Of a stretch of 64,000 nucleotides of DNA, positions 1 through 20,959 are shown piece by piece. Each line of letters opens with the position of its first letter. The stretch's first letter is position 1. A program made the translations under genes and the position numbers. Source of the DNA: Pomacea canaliculata (lineage: Eukaryota > Mollusca > Gastropoda > Architaenioglossa > Ampullariidae); contig NC_037599.1 of the NCBI RefSeq assembly GCF_003073045.1, forward strand, positions 1,612,001-1,676,000, read 5' to 3'. The notes under the pieces were generated by a model that saw only the letters and a list, made by a program, of their open reading frames with translations, was not told the origin of the DNA and searched no databases.

Positions 1-621
1 CCCTTTGCTATTTTTCGTTCTTCCTACCTGTATCTAATAAGAACCAAATTCCAAACTTTATTAATCGTCGTATATAACTGACATTTCATCGACTGTGGAG
101 GAGCTGGACTGCTGCGGGTACACACGAGTTCAGTGCCTGTTGCTTCTGCTTACAGCCAGCCTAGAATTCATCAAATCCTCCTGCACGGACATGTTGTGGG
201 CAAAGTGTGGGAGCTTTTTAGACAGTTTGTCAGTTTTATATTTGTATTCATTTTATTCGCTTTGTTTTTCATCCCGCGATCTTACTGTTACTTTTTTCTG
301 GGCTTTTCTGCTTTACGAGTTCTTTTTTCAGCCGCTCGTTGCCTTCCTGTAGGATTCTCGTCCAACGAATGCCTAGCTTTCTGCGTGTCTGTTCATTTTT
401 TTCTTTCTTTGACCTGATCTTCCCACCAAAGGAACTTTGTTTTCGCGCTCTGTTTGCTCCGGGTGTGTGGGTCTCGTATATCGTACACCTGCTTTCTGTT
501 GGTCACCGGCCTTGCCGCCCAATGGACGCTAGAGGCGCAGTGATTGATGTTCACGCTCTTGATGACGTGATCGACTATTTTTATCTCTTTACCTCTACCT
601 TACACAGGCAGAAAATACAAA

Positions 622-665
622 ACACAGACACACACATACACGTACACACACACACGTACACACAC
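622..665. repeat. CA-rich microsatellite
   Basis: Imperfect (CA)n with interspersed TA and CG steps. A second short (AC)n tract lies at 764-782. Confidence 0.85.
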
Positions 666-3600
666 GGACGTTTTACGTTTGCGCACGGTCTGTTCATGAA
701 CAGCGAACACTGTTGTAATGATTGTAATGCTCCTGCGCTCACATTATTTGAGTTGCTGATTTGAAGACACACACACACACACCGACCCTTCTCATAAGCT
801 TGTGTATTATGGGGAGACAGTCACAGGCACACTTCCTGCATCCAGTCTTGCTTCAAGGTTTGCTCTCTGTGCGCGAATCAAGCGTGGAGAGAGGGACAGG
901 GGAGGATGTGGATGAAGGTCAGACGTAGCTTTCAAGTAATTAAGTGCAAGTTAAGGCTAATTTGTATAATTTATACTGCATGGTAGTCACAAATAAGACA
1001 CAGCGGCACTGGCCTAACTGCGTGTCCAGTAGCAAAGTTTCAGTGAGCACGTGGAGATGCTCAGCCTACTGATGAGGACGAGGCAGTAACAAGGATGTAG
1101 CACCCGCCTCAGTTTCTGGCCAAGCAACTCATTCTCGAAATTTCGAAACCTCTACAACGTTGGTGCACAGCGACGTTCGCCCCACCCTTCTACTGTCTTG
1201 CACCACCTGGCCCTTTCTGTCATCTCAACTCTTCCCACTTTCCCTCTCTCATATGTTCTCTGTCAGTTGTTGAGAAGAGACGATAAACCTTTGAAGTGGT
1301 CTGCTGGAACGATGCAAACTGCCATGAAAAATCCCACCCGCTGACAGCCGGTGCGGAACTGCCGAGCGGAGCGCAGGGTGTGGATGCCACCCCTAGTAGC
1401 ACCTGCGCTTTGCTGATTCCCGACTTCCCTATTAATAGAAGGCATGCACACGGGAGGGAGGGATCGGGATGTCCTACCCGATTCCCGTCTGGATGGAGGA
1501 AGTGGCCGTGCGCCGCCATACTTAACACGCTGCACGTGCGCCGGCGATGTGGATAGTGTGGATAATGTGGATAAGCCATTGTGGGCTGTCAGTAAGTACT
1601 GTTGCAAGGCAAAACGATGTACAGGACCATATACGTTTGGGAGTCTTTATTGGGGGAAGGGTAAGCAAGACCGGGTAGCTCTAGTAGGGAGAATAACAAT
1701 AACTTTATTATCTCTTTGGATTCCCTGAAAGTCGTTCTGATCTGTTTACGAAGCTTTTTTTTTTTTTTTGTTTTTTTTTTTTTGTGTGTCACATGTTGTG
1801 ATCTTTCGGACTCGAAAGTTTCGAGGCAACTCTATTTCCCAAACTTAGGGTTAACTTGCACTTAATTTATTTCAAAGCCACTGTCTGCCCCCACCTCTCC
1901 CTCTCTCTTCCCCACCATTCACACATATGTATGCAGGCTTGTGCGCGCGCGTGAGCTGGTTGTGAGGCATGGCGATGGTGTCGACGATAGGCTTCATGCT
2001 GTGTGGGTTACGACCACGTTAGCGCGACGACGCCGGGAGCATGTCGACCAGAGGGGTGAAAGGTCGAGGTGATGTGGTGTTCTAACCGCAAGCTGCGGCA
2101 GCTACTCCTCCCCCACCTCACTCGAGAAAAAAGCAACAACAAAAAATGCTGCAGGCGGCAGCTGGGGAGAACGCCCATGCGTGGGATGGCAAACGGGGTT
2201 CTTTTGTGCCGCTGTGACCCAGTTTGTCAGTCCTGACACACACCCCAGAGTGACATTCCGTGCCAGAGCGGTCTGGCTGACCTTGAGGTAACGGCATCAT
2301 GAGTCCTCCCAGCAGCCTGCCACACGGCACACACGCCTTTCCCTTACATAGCAGTGATGGGTGCATCTGATAGGTATGATTGCTTTCTGTGGGCTAACCA
2401 TCAAGTTAGTCAGTGTCACCTGTCACTGGAGCCTCATTTCTATCACAGCTTCTCTGAAGACGAAGTCTCTCGGATTCTGTTTGTCCCAAACCCACAAGTA
2501 ATACAACTGAAGGCAGGGAGATGGCTACCACCAGCAGCAATCATGTAACGAGTGATCCTGTGATCCTCCGAACGGCAGTCGAGAGTATCAAGCAGTTGGT
2601 CAGTTGACTGGTGGACATTTGGTACAGATGGTAGTCTCTAGCATTCACACTACCTGACAATAATTATGCGCCCCTTTCCCCAACCATTCTTGCTGTGGGG
2701 TGTTCGGATCCCAGATGGTTGAAGCCTCACTTGACCTCCGAGACGGAAAAGTTGGAGACATCCGGGGACTGCAGACGTCAGGCAGCCTGTGAAAGCGCGG
2801 AGTGTAGCCTGGACTTTGCCAGGTGCCGATGGTCTTCTGCTCTCTTTGCAGTAGTGTGACGAGCGAGCGTTTCAAACACTACCCTGCCGTTAAGCCCTTC
2901 AGAGCACACTAAGAAAACTGGGATTTATTTAGTTAAATCCAAACGAACAAAGAACCTAAGAAGATTAAGTGAACAGCATCGTACAGAACTGTTTGGAAAT
3001 ACTTGTTTCATTGAATTCCTAATATGAGAGTAGTACACGTCATTTAAAAGTTCTGCTTTTGTAATGGACAGTGTTTCCTTGTCCCCCACCCCCCGTGATT
3101 TGTTTCGGCTTGAAATGAAAATATTTCTGTCAAGCTAATACGTGATCGAGGAACACCATTAGACTAGGATGAACAGATTCTACTTTAATTGGTTGCATCT
3201 AGATTCTCGTTTGTCATTTTAAGTTTCATACCTCATTCTCTGACCCAAAACTGCACGCGCAATGACATCCGCTATGCCGGCTGCTTTGGTAACTCCACCT
3301 TTCGGTGGCTCCTGAGTTAGTTTTCCTGCCAGGCTCCTCGTGCAAGTTAGGGCAGAGTCACCCATGGGTTACCCATCTCCATAAATGCGAGTCCAGAGGG
3401 GCTGAAGAGAAGGAAGAAGGAAAGTGAGGCGGGGGAGGCGTCACTCTGGAATGGCAGTTATTTTGAGGCCATGTAAGGTTAGCAGGTGTACCGAGCCCGT
3501 CAGCTGATGCCCTTGCTGCTGGACCTCCTCTAGCAGCGGCCGACGATTCTTCGGTCCAGCGCTGGCACCGACAGGAGGAACGACGCGGAAGTGGGGTGGG

Positions 3601-5244
3601 TAGCTTGGATTGGGGAACAGTGTAGAGGGTGGCAAGAAAACAAACAGCGGGTGCGACTTGTCTGGTGTGTGATGATGCGGTGAGTGGCACTCACTCCTCT
3701 CAGCCGTGTGGTGGCTGCACGTTACGGAGGTCCGAGAGCGTCCGCCACACCATCTGTCACAAATGCGCTTCCTCCGCATCTCCCTCGCCCCCCAACACCG
3801 TAAGAAAAATACAGTCTGCCGTAGACCAGAGGTAAAGGCTGATCTCTCAGTGGTCTACATCACTTACCCACGAGCATGTGATAACATAGCTGACCACGAG
3901 CACACGTAAACAAACTACATCAATGGGTGCACGCGTGTGTTGTTCATATGTGTGTGCGCGCCCGCGCTAATGATTACAGTCAATCCAAGTAAAACGAGAG
4001 TATCCTTCATTTCTTGCTTGGGGTGTAGACGGTCAAGATTCTTCAAGTGGTCGAAATACAGGGATGACAGCACTGGGTATATTATTGCTTACAGTGGAGG
4101 AGAGACAGGTGACTAAGTTCTCGTGCTGCTTTGTGAGAGAAGTGAAGGGTGTGCTGAGGGGATGGGGAGAGGTGAGGGGGACGGGACTAGTTCACGTGCG
4201 AATGGCTAGTGATTCGTCAGAGAAGCGCTTGTAGGAAGTGAGTTGACGATTTCGTTGTTTCATAACAAAGGGTGAAGGTACAAATCTTTCCGTGTGTTCC
4301 CATCGACTATTTCTTTCTGCGCTGTTCGTCCTCATCTCGTGATGTTAGCCGGGCAGGCGTTCCATTGAAACGCAGCACCCCACCCCACCTCACCCCTGAA
4401 TAGATATTTACTTCACAATTGCAGATTATTTTCTTTTAATTAACTTCTCCATGATGGCATCACGTCACTTCCGCATGGTGCTGCACGTGGGGACCTGGCG
4501 GCCGTGCGCAGGAAGCCGCTTTACAGCTTTACTGTGGGTCGCCTGTAGCGGGCTGTACGACTCCTGACATCGCTATCTTCCTCGTAATCATCGACTAACG
4601 CCGTCCGTTTCTCTCACACACAAGTCATGGTGTAAGCCTGCTTGCACCGTTACAGAGTTCCCCCCCGCTACCCCCATTTTCTCCATCGTTTGCCGCGGCT
4701 TTCAGTGCACAACGGAAGCTGCTGGCTCCTACTTTCTCCTACCCCCCCACTCGCCCTTCACCCGTTCACCCAGCCTGGGCTGCCTGCATGCTTTTAGCGC
4801 TCGCCTCACCTCGATCCTCCCGTCTGCTGCCCCAGAAACAGACGGGACAGCCTCTGGCGGGTGTATGTGTGTGTTGTGGGGTGGGGGATGAGCTGCTGGT
4901 ACCCAGGCCTCCCATCGCCTGCCGAAAGCGCGTGCGAGGTATGTCGAGAGTTATCTGCGCGTGGCGGGACGAGGGGCTCCACAGTGTTGTTCTCGCGCTT
5001 TGCACGGGGGAAAAAACAGGAGGGGGGTCGATGCCAGTGCCAACGATGTCTATGGAGGAATTTGTTTGGAAGGAGTGGGGTGTGTATGTGTGTGGATTAC
5101 GTGTAGCAAGTAGACCAGCGACTACTGATGTGCACGCGCTTGGTGCGGGAGGGAGGCGGGTGGGATAGGAGGTTGGTAAGAGCCGTTCATGTGTACACTT
5201 GTCAAACGCATTCCCTCCCTCCCCTCCAAGTTGTGTGTAAACAT

Positions 5245-5330
5245 AACGTCACACACGTCATACACGGGTTCTGTTCGCGAGCAGCGGTCATGACGTCATC
5301 CCCACTCACCCAGACGAGTGACGTAACAGT
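5245..5330. promoter_or_regulatory. Cluster of CRE-like sites
   Basis: A perfect palindromic TGACGTCA lies at 5292-5299. It is flanked within about 50 bases on either side by CGTCA half sites and a TGACGTAA variant. CREB/ATF-family factors bind TGACGTCA. The cluster sits in GC-rich DNA upstream of the MIB1 exons and may be a promoter or enhancer. The regulatory role is inference. Confidence 0.3.
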
Positions 5331-6958
5331 GACAGGCAAACAGTTGATGGCGGCGATTACGACCAGGGATCACCACAACGCTTCCATTGGCCAGGAGAAG
5401 AGGAATGGGAGTAGAATCCATGTTTAGTCTAGGTCACTGATGCCTTGAGTGTGACTGTGGGGTGTGGAGCAACGTCACTGCATCTGCTGCAGGCCACTGG
5501 TTGAAAATATTAAAACGTCGTCCTTGGTCTCCTGTCTTTCAATCCGCGCAGCTTGTAGTGGCGGTGGGAGACGGGGATGGGGTGTGTTAGTGACGTTGTA
5601 CGCACTACTCACTTTGAAAGGTCTTAGCATAATGGGGGGGGGGTGTCATTTACTCAAGACAGCCTCATCCAAAGCTTCTGATTGTGGTTTGTCATGGCCT
5701 TGACACTTTGGTCGTAACATGAAGGTGATGCCAAGGCCGTTACACATCCAAGATGTGCATTGGAAAGAGCCTGTGTTGTCGTGGAGATCGAGGCCTGTAC
5801 TCAAAGGGTTGGCGACGTCGTCGTCCTATCTTCATGTGCTGCAGTTGCCTCTTATCTCACTGCCATTGTGGTCATGTCGGCTTTAGTGTATTAGTCAGAG
5901 TCTTGACATCTTAAATAGTCAATGATCAGTCCCCGCTGACGATTCTCAGCTCGGTGCTGAGAGCTTGTGATATGTGTGTGTGAGGTGTACTTCTTGACAG
6001 CATGTAATGTATGTGTATTGTGCGAGGTGGACTCAATGCAGTAATTAACGTTACTGAACGTTAGACAAGCCACCCTGACTTTCATGTTCTTCCCCAAAGC
6101 TGTTTATCCTAACAGGATCGGTGCTCACATAAAACACGCACTGACAGATTAGAGAGAGAGAGTTCTGGTCCTTCAAAAACTTTTGAAGAGGAAGAAAATA
6201 ATCAGTTGGATTTAAGACGAGGAAAACACAAATTAACTCTAGGTGAATAAGTAGGAATCTGTTAATGTTTCTCTTTCTCTGTCTCTACTCACACACACCA
6301 GGACACATTTTTTTCTTTTTAGAAATATTTTGTTGGTGCGTGTCGAAAGAGGTATTGATGAAAGGGGTAATGAGAATACAGAAGGCGGAAATATGAAGAG
6401 AGGAAAGAACTGGTGAGAGAGAGAGAGAGAGTAGAGGTTGCTGTGATTCGAGGAAAGGGTATTGGGGGTGTAGGTTTGAATATCATGCGGTATGAGGAGA
6501 CCGGAAGGGTGCAAGAGCCACGTTACCACGTTACCACGGTAACCCACGTTACCCTCAGTAACAGTCTGTAACATATGGGTCAAGTCAGACCAAGATGTAG
6601 GGAAAAATAGCGTGGAGAGTAAACTATCACATGCGTGCATATTCTGTGTGTGAGAGCGCAGCCGTAGCCGCCTAAGCATACTGCTGGATAGTGTTGCATT
6701 TTAGTCGGGCTTATTGAAGACATGTGAAAATGATCAAACTTAACCCATTTGAGAGGAAACGTGGTTGAGTTTTCTTCAGAACTATAGAAATAATATTGAC
6801 TTCCGTTCAAGGTGTCTGTCAGTTGGGTCGTCTGCCTGTTGACTAATCTGTAGACTGGCTGACGAACAAGCAGAGAGATAGGACGGACTTGCAGACAGAC
6901 TATTGATGATGATGGGTAGGCATTCACCTGACACCAAGACAGGCGTAGACAGGTATAG

Positions 6959-14004
<7,046 letters not shown>

Positions 14005-17000
14005 GGGGGCATGATAGTTCCCATCAGTGATCTATATCTGCACAAAAGTCATCTTTTTTAATCTGCATTTTGAGGGATACTAACTACAAAGATCTGGTTT
14101 TGTTTGTACACTGAACATGTTCACTGTTGCTGTTGCGTGAGGTGTGAATGCATATAAGGAGTTGGGTGGTGGTGGTGGGATAATCTAAAAACTAATAAGA
14201 GAAAAAGGGAGAGAAAGGGTAAAAAAAACAGCCACAGATTGCAAATGTTTAAAAAAAAATTTTTTTTTTAAGCAGAACAACCACTAAAACGTGATAACTC
14301 TTGTGTAGAAAAGTGAAGAGACTTTAGGCAGCAAATCTGCTTGTTTTAAAATCTGAACCTGTTGTCTTTAGGCCTTTGCCAGCATTGATACCCATCCATG
14401 AAAACCTATCATAATTTATTTTTAGTGAACCTGGCGGAAGGCTGTTGACCGTGGGGGGAGGGGGGACCAGAATGTTGCTTTTGCACTGCATTAGCTAAAG
14501 TCTGTCCACTTGTTGATAAGTATCAGCTGTAAGTTTAACAGACGTTTATTTACTTATTAATTTATTTACTCCTTCAGCCTTTGAGGCCATTTTAGTTTTT
14601 AAAATTGGCATAGCTTGACGGACTGGTTTTGTAAGTGAAACCTTTGAATTGTTTTATTTTCTCTGTGAGCATATTTTAAGTATTGCAGGTATTCTGTTTC
14701 AGATTTTTGTCTGTCTTCTCCTTTATATCAGAGAAGAAGTCAAATAATCAAAGCCTTGTTCACTTTCTTTAATTTTTTTTTTCTTAGCGTAGTGAATGAT
14801 ACCTGTCGCTTTTCTTTACAAGGGATAACCAAGAAACATCTTATTCCAAAGAAAGCTGTAATTATTCTTTGTACATACACATTGTCTTGAATATGTAATA
14901 GCATCTGGCTACGCTGGAATTTTTGTTTTGTTGGTTTTTTTTTGTGGTTGTTTTTTGTTTAAAACAACATACTTGTCAGTAGTGTGACACTAGACAGTGC
15001 TTAATGTCATGGTATTTAATGAATAACTCCCATGCTTTTTGTGGATTTAGCCTATCAAAGACTGAGATGAGGTAGGATCAGGCACTCTTCTGCTGTAGCT
15101 TCAAGTGGCATTGCGCAAGATTGCAAGGTGCTTAATTTCCGTCACTGAAGTTGTGTCATTTTTATATGTGCCCCAGGTAGAACTACTCACTGGATACCAT
15201 GTATTCTGTTAATTGTCTTATAAATCTTGTCTCTAATTCAAAAAATATTCTGCTGATAAATTTGGGGAATTGTTAGCAGAATCAATCTGCTTATATCACT
15301 ATCATAATTTTTATGCGGTATTTTTTATAAATCGGAGGGCATACTTTATAACTTTCTTTTGGTGCACTGATTGAATCACACCAATAACTGCAGTGTCAAG
15401 GAAAAAACCCTGTTCTTTCACAATCCCAAGATCTCCTGAACACACCCCATATATCTACAGAACTACATTACTGCATAAATCCACACCTGTACTAGACCCA
15501 TTTACATTCAGCAACTATACTTTTTTTTTTTTTTTAAATAGGGAAAAAAAACTTGAAAACTGCGTGACGAGGGCTTCAGCAATGAGGACATGTAGACATA
15601 ATACACAGGTAACATTATCCCAGGGTTACGGATTCCTGTGATTGGAAACAACCACAGACTCAGTCGGTTGGCTGATAATCTGAACATTTTTTCCTTTGTC
15701 TTGGTGGTGGCTGCTTGAGATTTTCAAATATTTCATCCTGTTTGGATGAGTGTGTGCCTTAGAGATGTCTTGTGTCAGTGGGTCAAGACACTTTTTGCTC
15801 TTCTTTTTAGAAAATAAAAGAAAAGATTGTCAGCATGCCAGCTTCCAGCATTCTCACCTCTGCTATATCCTACAATGCTTTTCTTATCGTTCATGTGCCT
15901 TTGGTTTATGGTGAGAATATGCATCTTTGCAAATCCACCCATGACAGAAGTTTTTTTTAAAAGAGCACGCTGATTTTCTTCTTTCACATCTGCTCCTTAA
16001 AATCCATCATAAAATAAATGTTTTGTCACTGTGCTGCTTGTGCATGAAGAAACATTCTCTAAAGTAGTTTCTCACTTAAAAGTGAACAATTTTCAGAGCA
16101 TTTCATCTTGTATTATTCCTTAAGGGTTTCTAGGAACAAAGACTTTAACATGTCAGTGTTTGGACAAAGAAAGCTACACCTAAGCTGGTATCATGCATAA
16201 AATTTCATCTGGTTCCCTTTATACATTTTTTTTTTCCTTGTGTTGCCAAAAAATGTTTTTAAATATTTAAACAAGATTGTGTTCCACCATGCTTCCTTAT
16301 TTCATGCATTGTCTGGTGTCACAAATTTGGTGTAGCTGTTTGATGTCAAGATGTATGTTGTTTTGGATCATTTGTATGCAAAGACCCATTTTCATCAACA
16401 GACAAAGCAGTTTAAACATCTCTGTGTCATTTGCCTCCAAAATAAAAGTGTTTGTGATGTTTTTCATTTGTGCATGTTCGTATTCACACTTGCAGTATTA
16501 ATATGTAAATAAATGAATAACTGCTTCCCATGTATGGAACATTTTTGGCAAGAGAACAGGTTCAGCTGTATAGTATATGTACCCACATATGCAGATTTGC
16601 TCTTGACCAAATTCTAGACATCGCTCCTATTTCATGAAAACTTTTGGAGGAATAATGAGTTTAGAGGTAAAAATTTGATAGTTGTTGGGCAGAACATTGT
16701 TGCACCTGCTCAAATGAAAGTGGATTTGCCTGTTAACCTTAATGTGTTGGATCACCTGACCAGTCACAAAAGAAATCAACATACATTCTCATACAGGTGT
16801 GATTTGAATTTCTATTTATGATGCACACATGGTATAATCAGATTTATATAAATTTTATATGCTAACATCTGTTTCATAACAGTTAAGATATATGTTAAAT
16901 AATTCCATTTCAACACAGCTGAATTCCCTCAAATTGATTGAATTCACTTGTAGTGTTTTGTTATTAAGCAAAATAGTAGGCAAACATTTACTCATTCTTT

Positions 17001-18900
17001 AGGCTTTTATCTAATACATGCCTGACAGTACAAAAACATAAGTTCTTGAATATTCAGTTGATTTTGGGCCAGTGCTGTTAGAGACCAGTCATGCGAGGTT
17101 CACAACACATGATGCTCACAAGTGGGAGTGCACATCCACACCCACTCATATACACTCACATGGACACTCACTGTAGAGATTGTCTATCATCCCAAAGACT
17201 GTCCTTCATTTTATGGGCTGACAGGGTGTTTGCAGTACTTAACAGATCATGTAACATGCCTGTTTTCCCATGATCAAGTATCTTGTCTGTTGACATTCAG
17301 CTAAATGTGTGGATGAAATGTTTCCAGTGACAAGAGAATTGAAGTTTTGTCAGAAATGATACATGTTTTACTAGATGAGGCAAAGTAGTCCTACCTGAAG
17401 TGTAACATTCTCAGCTGACAGGTAGACACTGTACTTTAGTGGCAACATTGATTTGAAAGATACCTTGTACAAGTGTGTCTAATCTTTGAAATCATACCTG
17501 TAAAAATATGGTTAGATAATGTGTATATTCTGCACTGCAAATGCTGGATTGTTTGTGATATTTCTTCTCACAAAGTTTTTTTTATTTTTACCTTGCACTA
17601 AATAGATTCCCCTTGCACTTTCCCAACTTTAGTAGATTACTATCCAAGTGTGGAGTATTTTGAACTGACAAAAATAAAGGCTGAAAACAGCAGCTGAGAA
17701 AAGTGGAAGGGAATGATTTTCAATTTGCAGTATAGCAGCAGGAACTTTATACTGCTGGATTAATTTCATCCAGTGCCAGTGTACATGTATCATTTCTTAT
17801 GGTTGCAAGAGATTGGTTTATTTATGAAAAGCGTGTTGAAATGTGGAGAAAATTTATATTCTTCTTGCTGCTAAGGATTGATTTTTGTAATGGTAAGCAT
17901 TGCATTGAAACATGAAGAAGAATGTGAAAATAATTAATTTTTATAGGCAAATTTGTATTGTGGCAAGATATGAACCTATGCACCGATGTGTAGTAGTCAC
18001 ATACCTTTGTAGTTAGTGCATTGGTTGATTTGTGGTCTTGGGAGATACCTTATATTTATATCCTTGAATGTTCTTCAGTCTAGTCTTTGACCTGCATTGT
18101 ATTGTAAGCTCTGGCATGCTTCTTGTACATCACAATTCCTAAACACTGTATTTTGTAGTAGTTGAAAACCTTTCAGATAACAGTTGACGTACATAAAGAC
18201 TGACAATGGAGATAAATTTCTCATTTTTGTTAGCTTTAGCAATCCATTGATAGTGAAGGTTGATACAGTGCTGATCTGCCAGTATGTGGCCAAGTAAATA
18301 AGTTTTAAAAAGAATCTTTGTATGCATATATGTGTGTGCACTAGTAAGCATTCTTAGTGATGAACCTGCCTTTCAGTGAGCTAAATTCACACATCAGAAA
18401 GAAGTATTCTTTTCACTGTACTCAGGTAAGTGGCACCCTCCTATTTGTTCTTGGTAATGATTTATGGGAAGTGAAACCCCAGTAAATTAGTGATGCAAGT
18501 CAGCGGTCTGCATTTTAAAAGGCACCTATCCATGTATTTCTTCCCAACATAGATGCTTTTCAATGACAGAAAAGAGAACTCCTTTGCGAACACTTTGTTG
18601 TAATAATTCCACTTAATAAACAAAGAGATTTACTTGGAAGGCTCCACAACAATTATTTGTTATAATTCAAAGGCAAAAGCAGCTCAGATGGGAAAGCTGA
18701 TGGTACCCGACATGCAATAAGTGATGGAAATTTTCCACGAAGGGAGATAAGCAGCATGGAGCAAATGAGGTAATCTGTGGATGTTTATGATTGCACTGGT
18801 ACGACCTAGATATTAGAAGCCATATCTCACAAGCTGGCCCATGAGACTAAAATCTGATAAAAAGAAACATCCATAAAAACTGAGCACATTTATTTTTAAT
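14005..18900 (+). other. MIB1 3' region and intergenic DNA
   Basis: AT-rich DNA with no supported coding exon. Candidate poly(A) signals AATAAA on the + strand lie at 15813-15818, 16441-16446 and 17673-17678, so the MIB1 3' UTR could be 1.8 kb or longer. Which signal is used cannot be told from sequence. Confidence 0.4.
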
Positions 18901-19129
18901 TGATGATCCAATTTGTAGCACCGAAGCTTTTCGGCACTTTGAAAAGATGTACGTGTCCACTCAGGAAATCATTAACCGCTGCATTTTAAAAACAATTCAA
19001 AATTCTGTGACAAGATGCATGGTCCATACTACTATCAGGGAAACAAATTTCAGTTTGGTTTTTCTTTGGACAAACTTTCTTTCAGTCTACATGACCAGTA
19101 AAACTCCGCCTGGAAACCACTCGGGTAAC

Positions 19130-19954
19130 CTGCTGGTCCCAAGCCAAGATGAAGGAGGAGGGTTGGGCACGAGGATCTTGACTCTGCAGATGACATCAGC
19201 TTGTTGTCCCACAAGCAGCAACATGCCCAGACAAAGCTCACTCGGCTGGCAGAAGAAGCAGTGATGACTGGCCTGACCATCAACATCAAGAAGATGGAGG
19301 TAATGCGCGGGTCAACAACAAGCAAGAAGCCCCACTACAACTACATGGGGAATGCATTACAGAGTCTGACCGTTTCACCTACCTTGGCAGCATAGTCAGC
19401 AGCAAAGATGGAGGTGCAGATGATGATGTAAGAAGCCGAATAAACAAAGCCAGGCTTGCATTTCACACCCTACGACCTATCTGGAAACTCCAAGGCTTTG
19501 TCTTTACACACCAAGATCCGAATCTTTAATACAAATGTAAAGTCAATCCTTCTGTATGGATCTGAGACATGGCGGGTGACAAATGTCATCACTAACAAGA
19601 TACATTCATCAACAGATGTCTGTGCCACATCCTCAACATCAGATCGCCCGAGAAGATCGCCAATACCGACCAGTGGGAGAGAACCAAAATCCTGCCAGCC
19701 AAGACACCAGGAAGCGGATATGGGGCTGGATTGGTCACACCTTACGAAAGCCAGCCGACAATTTAACAAGACAAGCTTTGGGCTGGAACCCACAGGGGAG
19801 GCACAGGGTTGGGAGACCCAGACTAACATGGAAATCAGTCCACAGAGAGGCAGAGACTGCTGGCATGACATGGTCCCAACTGGAAAGGGACGCCCAGAAC
19901 CAGGTCCGATGGCGGGGTGTGGTTGCGGCCCTATGCTCCGCTGGGGGCAAATAG
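19130..19954 (+). mobile_element. Decayed non-LTR retrotransposon (LINE) reverse transcriptase fragment
   Basis: Frames interrupted by shifts encode the reverse-transcriptase core ADDISLLSHKQQHA (the xADD catalytic box), then RFTYLGSIVSS, ILLYGSETWR, and a tail with RIWGWIGHTLRKP, GRPRLTWK and RWRGVVAALCS before TAG at 19952-19954. This order is that of LINE ORF2 C-termini. No single frame covers the piece and the 5' part is missing, so it is dead. Related tails occur at 27.0-27.2 kb and 32.0 kb. Confidence 0.85.
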
Positions 19955-20702
19955 GAACAAGAAGACATGACTGGTAAAACAAGGATTTTTTGGTGATTAT
20001 TGTAGGATTTCAAAATGAAACCCTTTGTGTTACTTTTAAAAATATATTTATGTTCAGCATATGAAAGTAACTTTGAAGATGTAAATTGTCTCATCTTGAT
20101 GTGATGCCACCATCCTTCATTACTAATCCCTACCAATTGTCTGGACTAGGTATCTCTATAAAAATTTGACCTTTTGTTCGTTCTCATTCATCATCCTTTT
20201 TGACAATCAAGTCTGTTTCTGAATCCATTCACTAAGTGATTTTATCTTTTTTTCAGCAGTTATAGAGTACTCTGCTGCATTTATTATTTTAGCACCATTG
20301 TAGTCTTGCCATAATAACAGCACACCCAAAGAAACATTCTTCCACACCCTCCCCTACTCCTCAAAATCAGTATTTTTTATTAAATTCATGGCTAGGGACA
20401 AGTGCTACACCAACTTTCTGCCCTTAAGCATATAAATAGTTGTGAAGCAGCTGATCAATTTGAAAGTTATTTTAATTTGGGCCATTCTAGATGGTTATTC
20501 TAATACCAGTTCGAAGAACGTCAACCATTAGTAAGTTCTGCTCTAAATGTGCTCTCATAAACTTGGCACCCTTTAGTAACATTTTGCAGCAATCCTGCCA
20601 GAGCCTTGAGCAATCTGTTTTTTGTTTTCAACATCAATGCATGCTGAATCAATAGTTGTTTTCTTCCTTGCCAAAACTTTTTTGCATTCTGCACTTCCTG
20701 CA

Positions 20703-20951
20703 GCCCAGCCAGTTCGCACCATAGAGTATACAGAGATAGCTGTCTATAAGGCATACTCAGCTGTCCTGAGGTTCCTGTAGTCTGCCCACCGCATACTCAG
20801 TATTCAATGCTCCTAACAAGGGATTTAACTCTCTGGCCACTATACTGAGTATGCGGTGACGGACTACAGGAACGTCAGGACAGCTTTTGTCGAATGCTGA
20901 GTATGCCTTTTAGACAGCTATATCTGTATACTTGCTATGGTGCTAACTGGG
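20703..20951. mobile_element. Foldback (long inverted repeat) element, MITE-like
   Basis: The two arms are imperfect inverted copies of each other over almost the whole length. The left arm contains GCACCATAG, ATAGCTGTCT, GGCATACTCAG, GTTCCTGTAGT and CCGCATACTCAGTAT. The right arm carries their reverse complements in reverse order. The spacer is only about 35 bases. It has no coding capacity and would form a long hairpin. Confidence 0.75.
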
Positions 20952-20959
20952 TGTGCAGC

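Noticed and set aside
1220..1607. Overlapping frames of about 115 codons on both strands
   Set aside because: No recognisable domain, and GC-rich DNA gives long random frames here.
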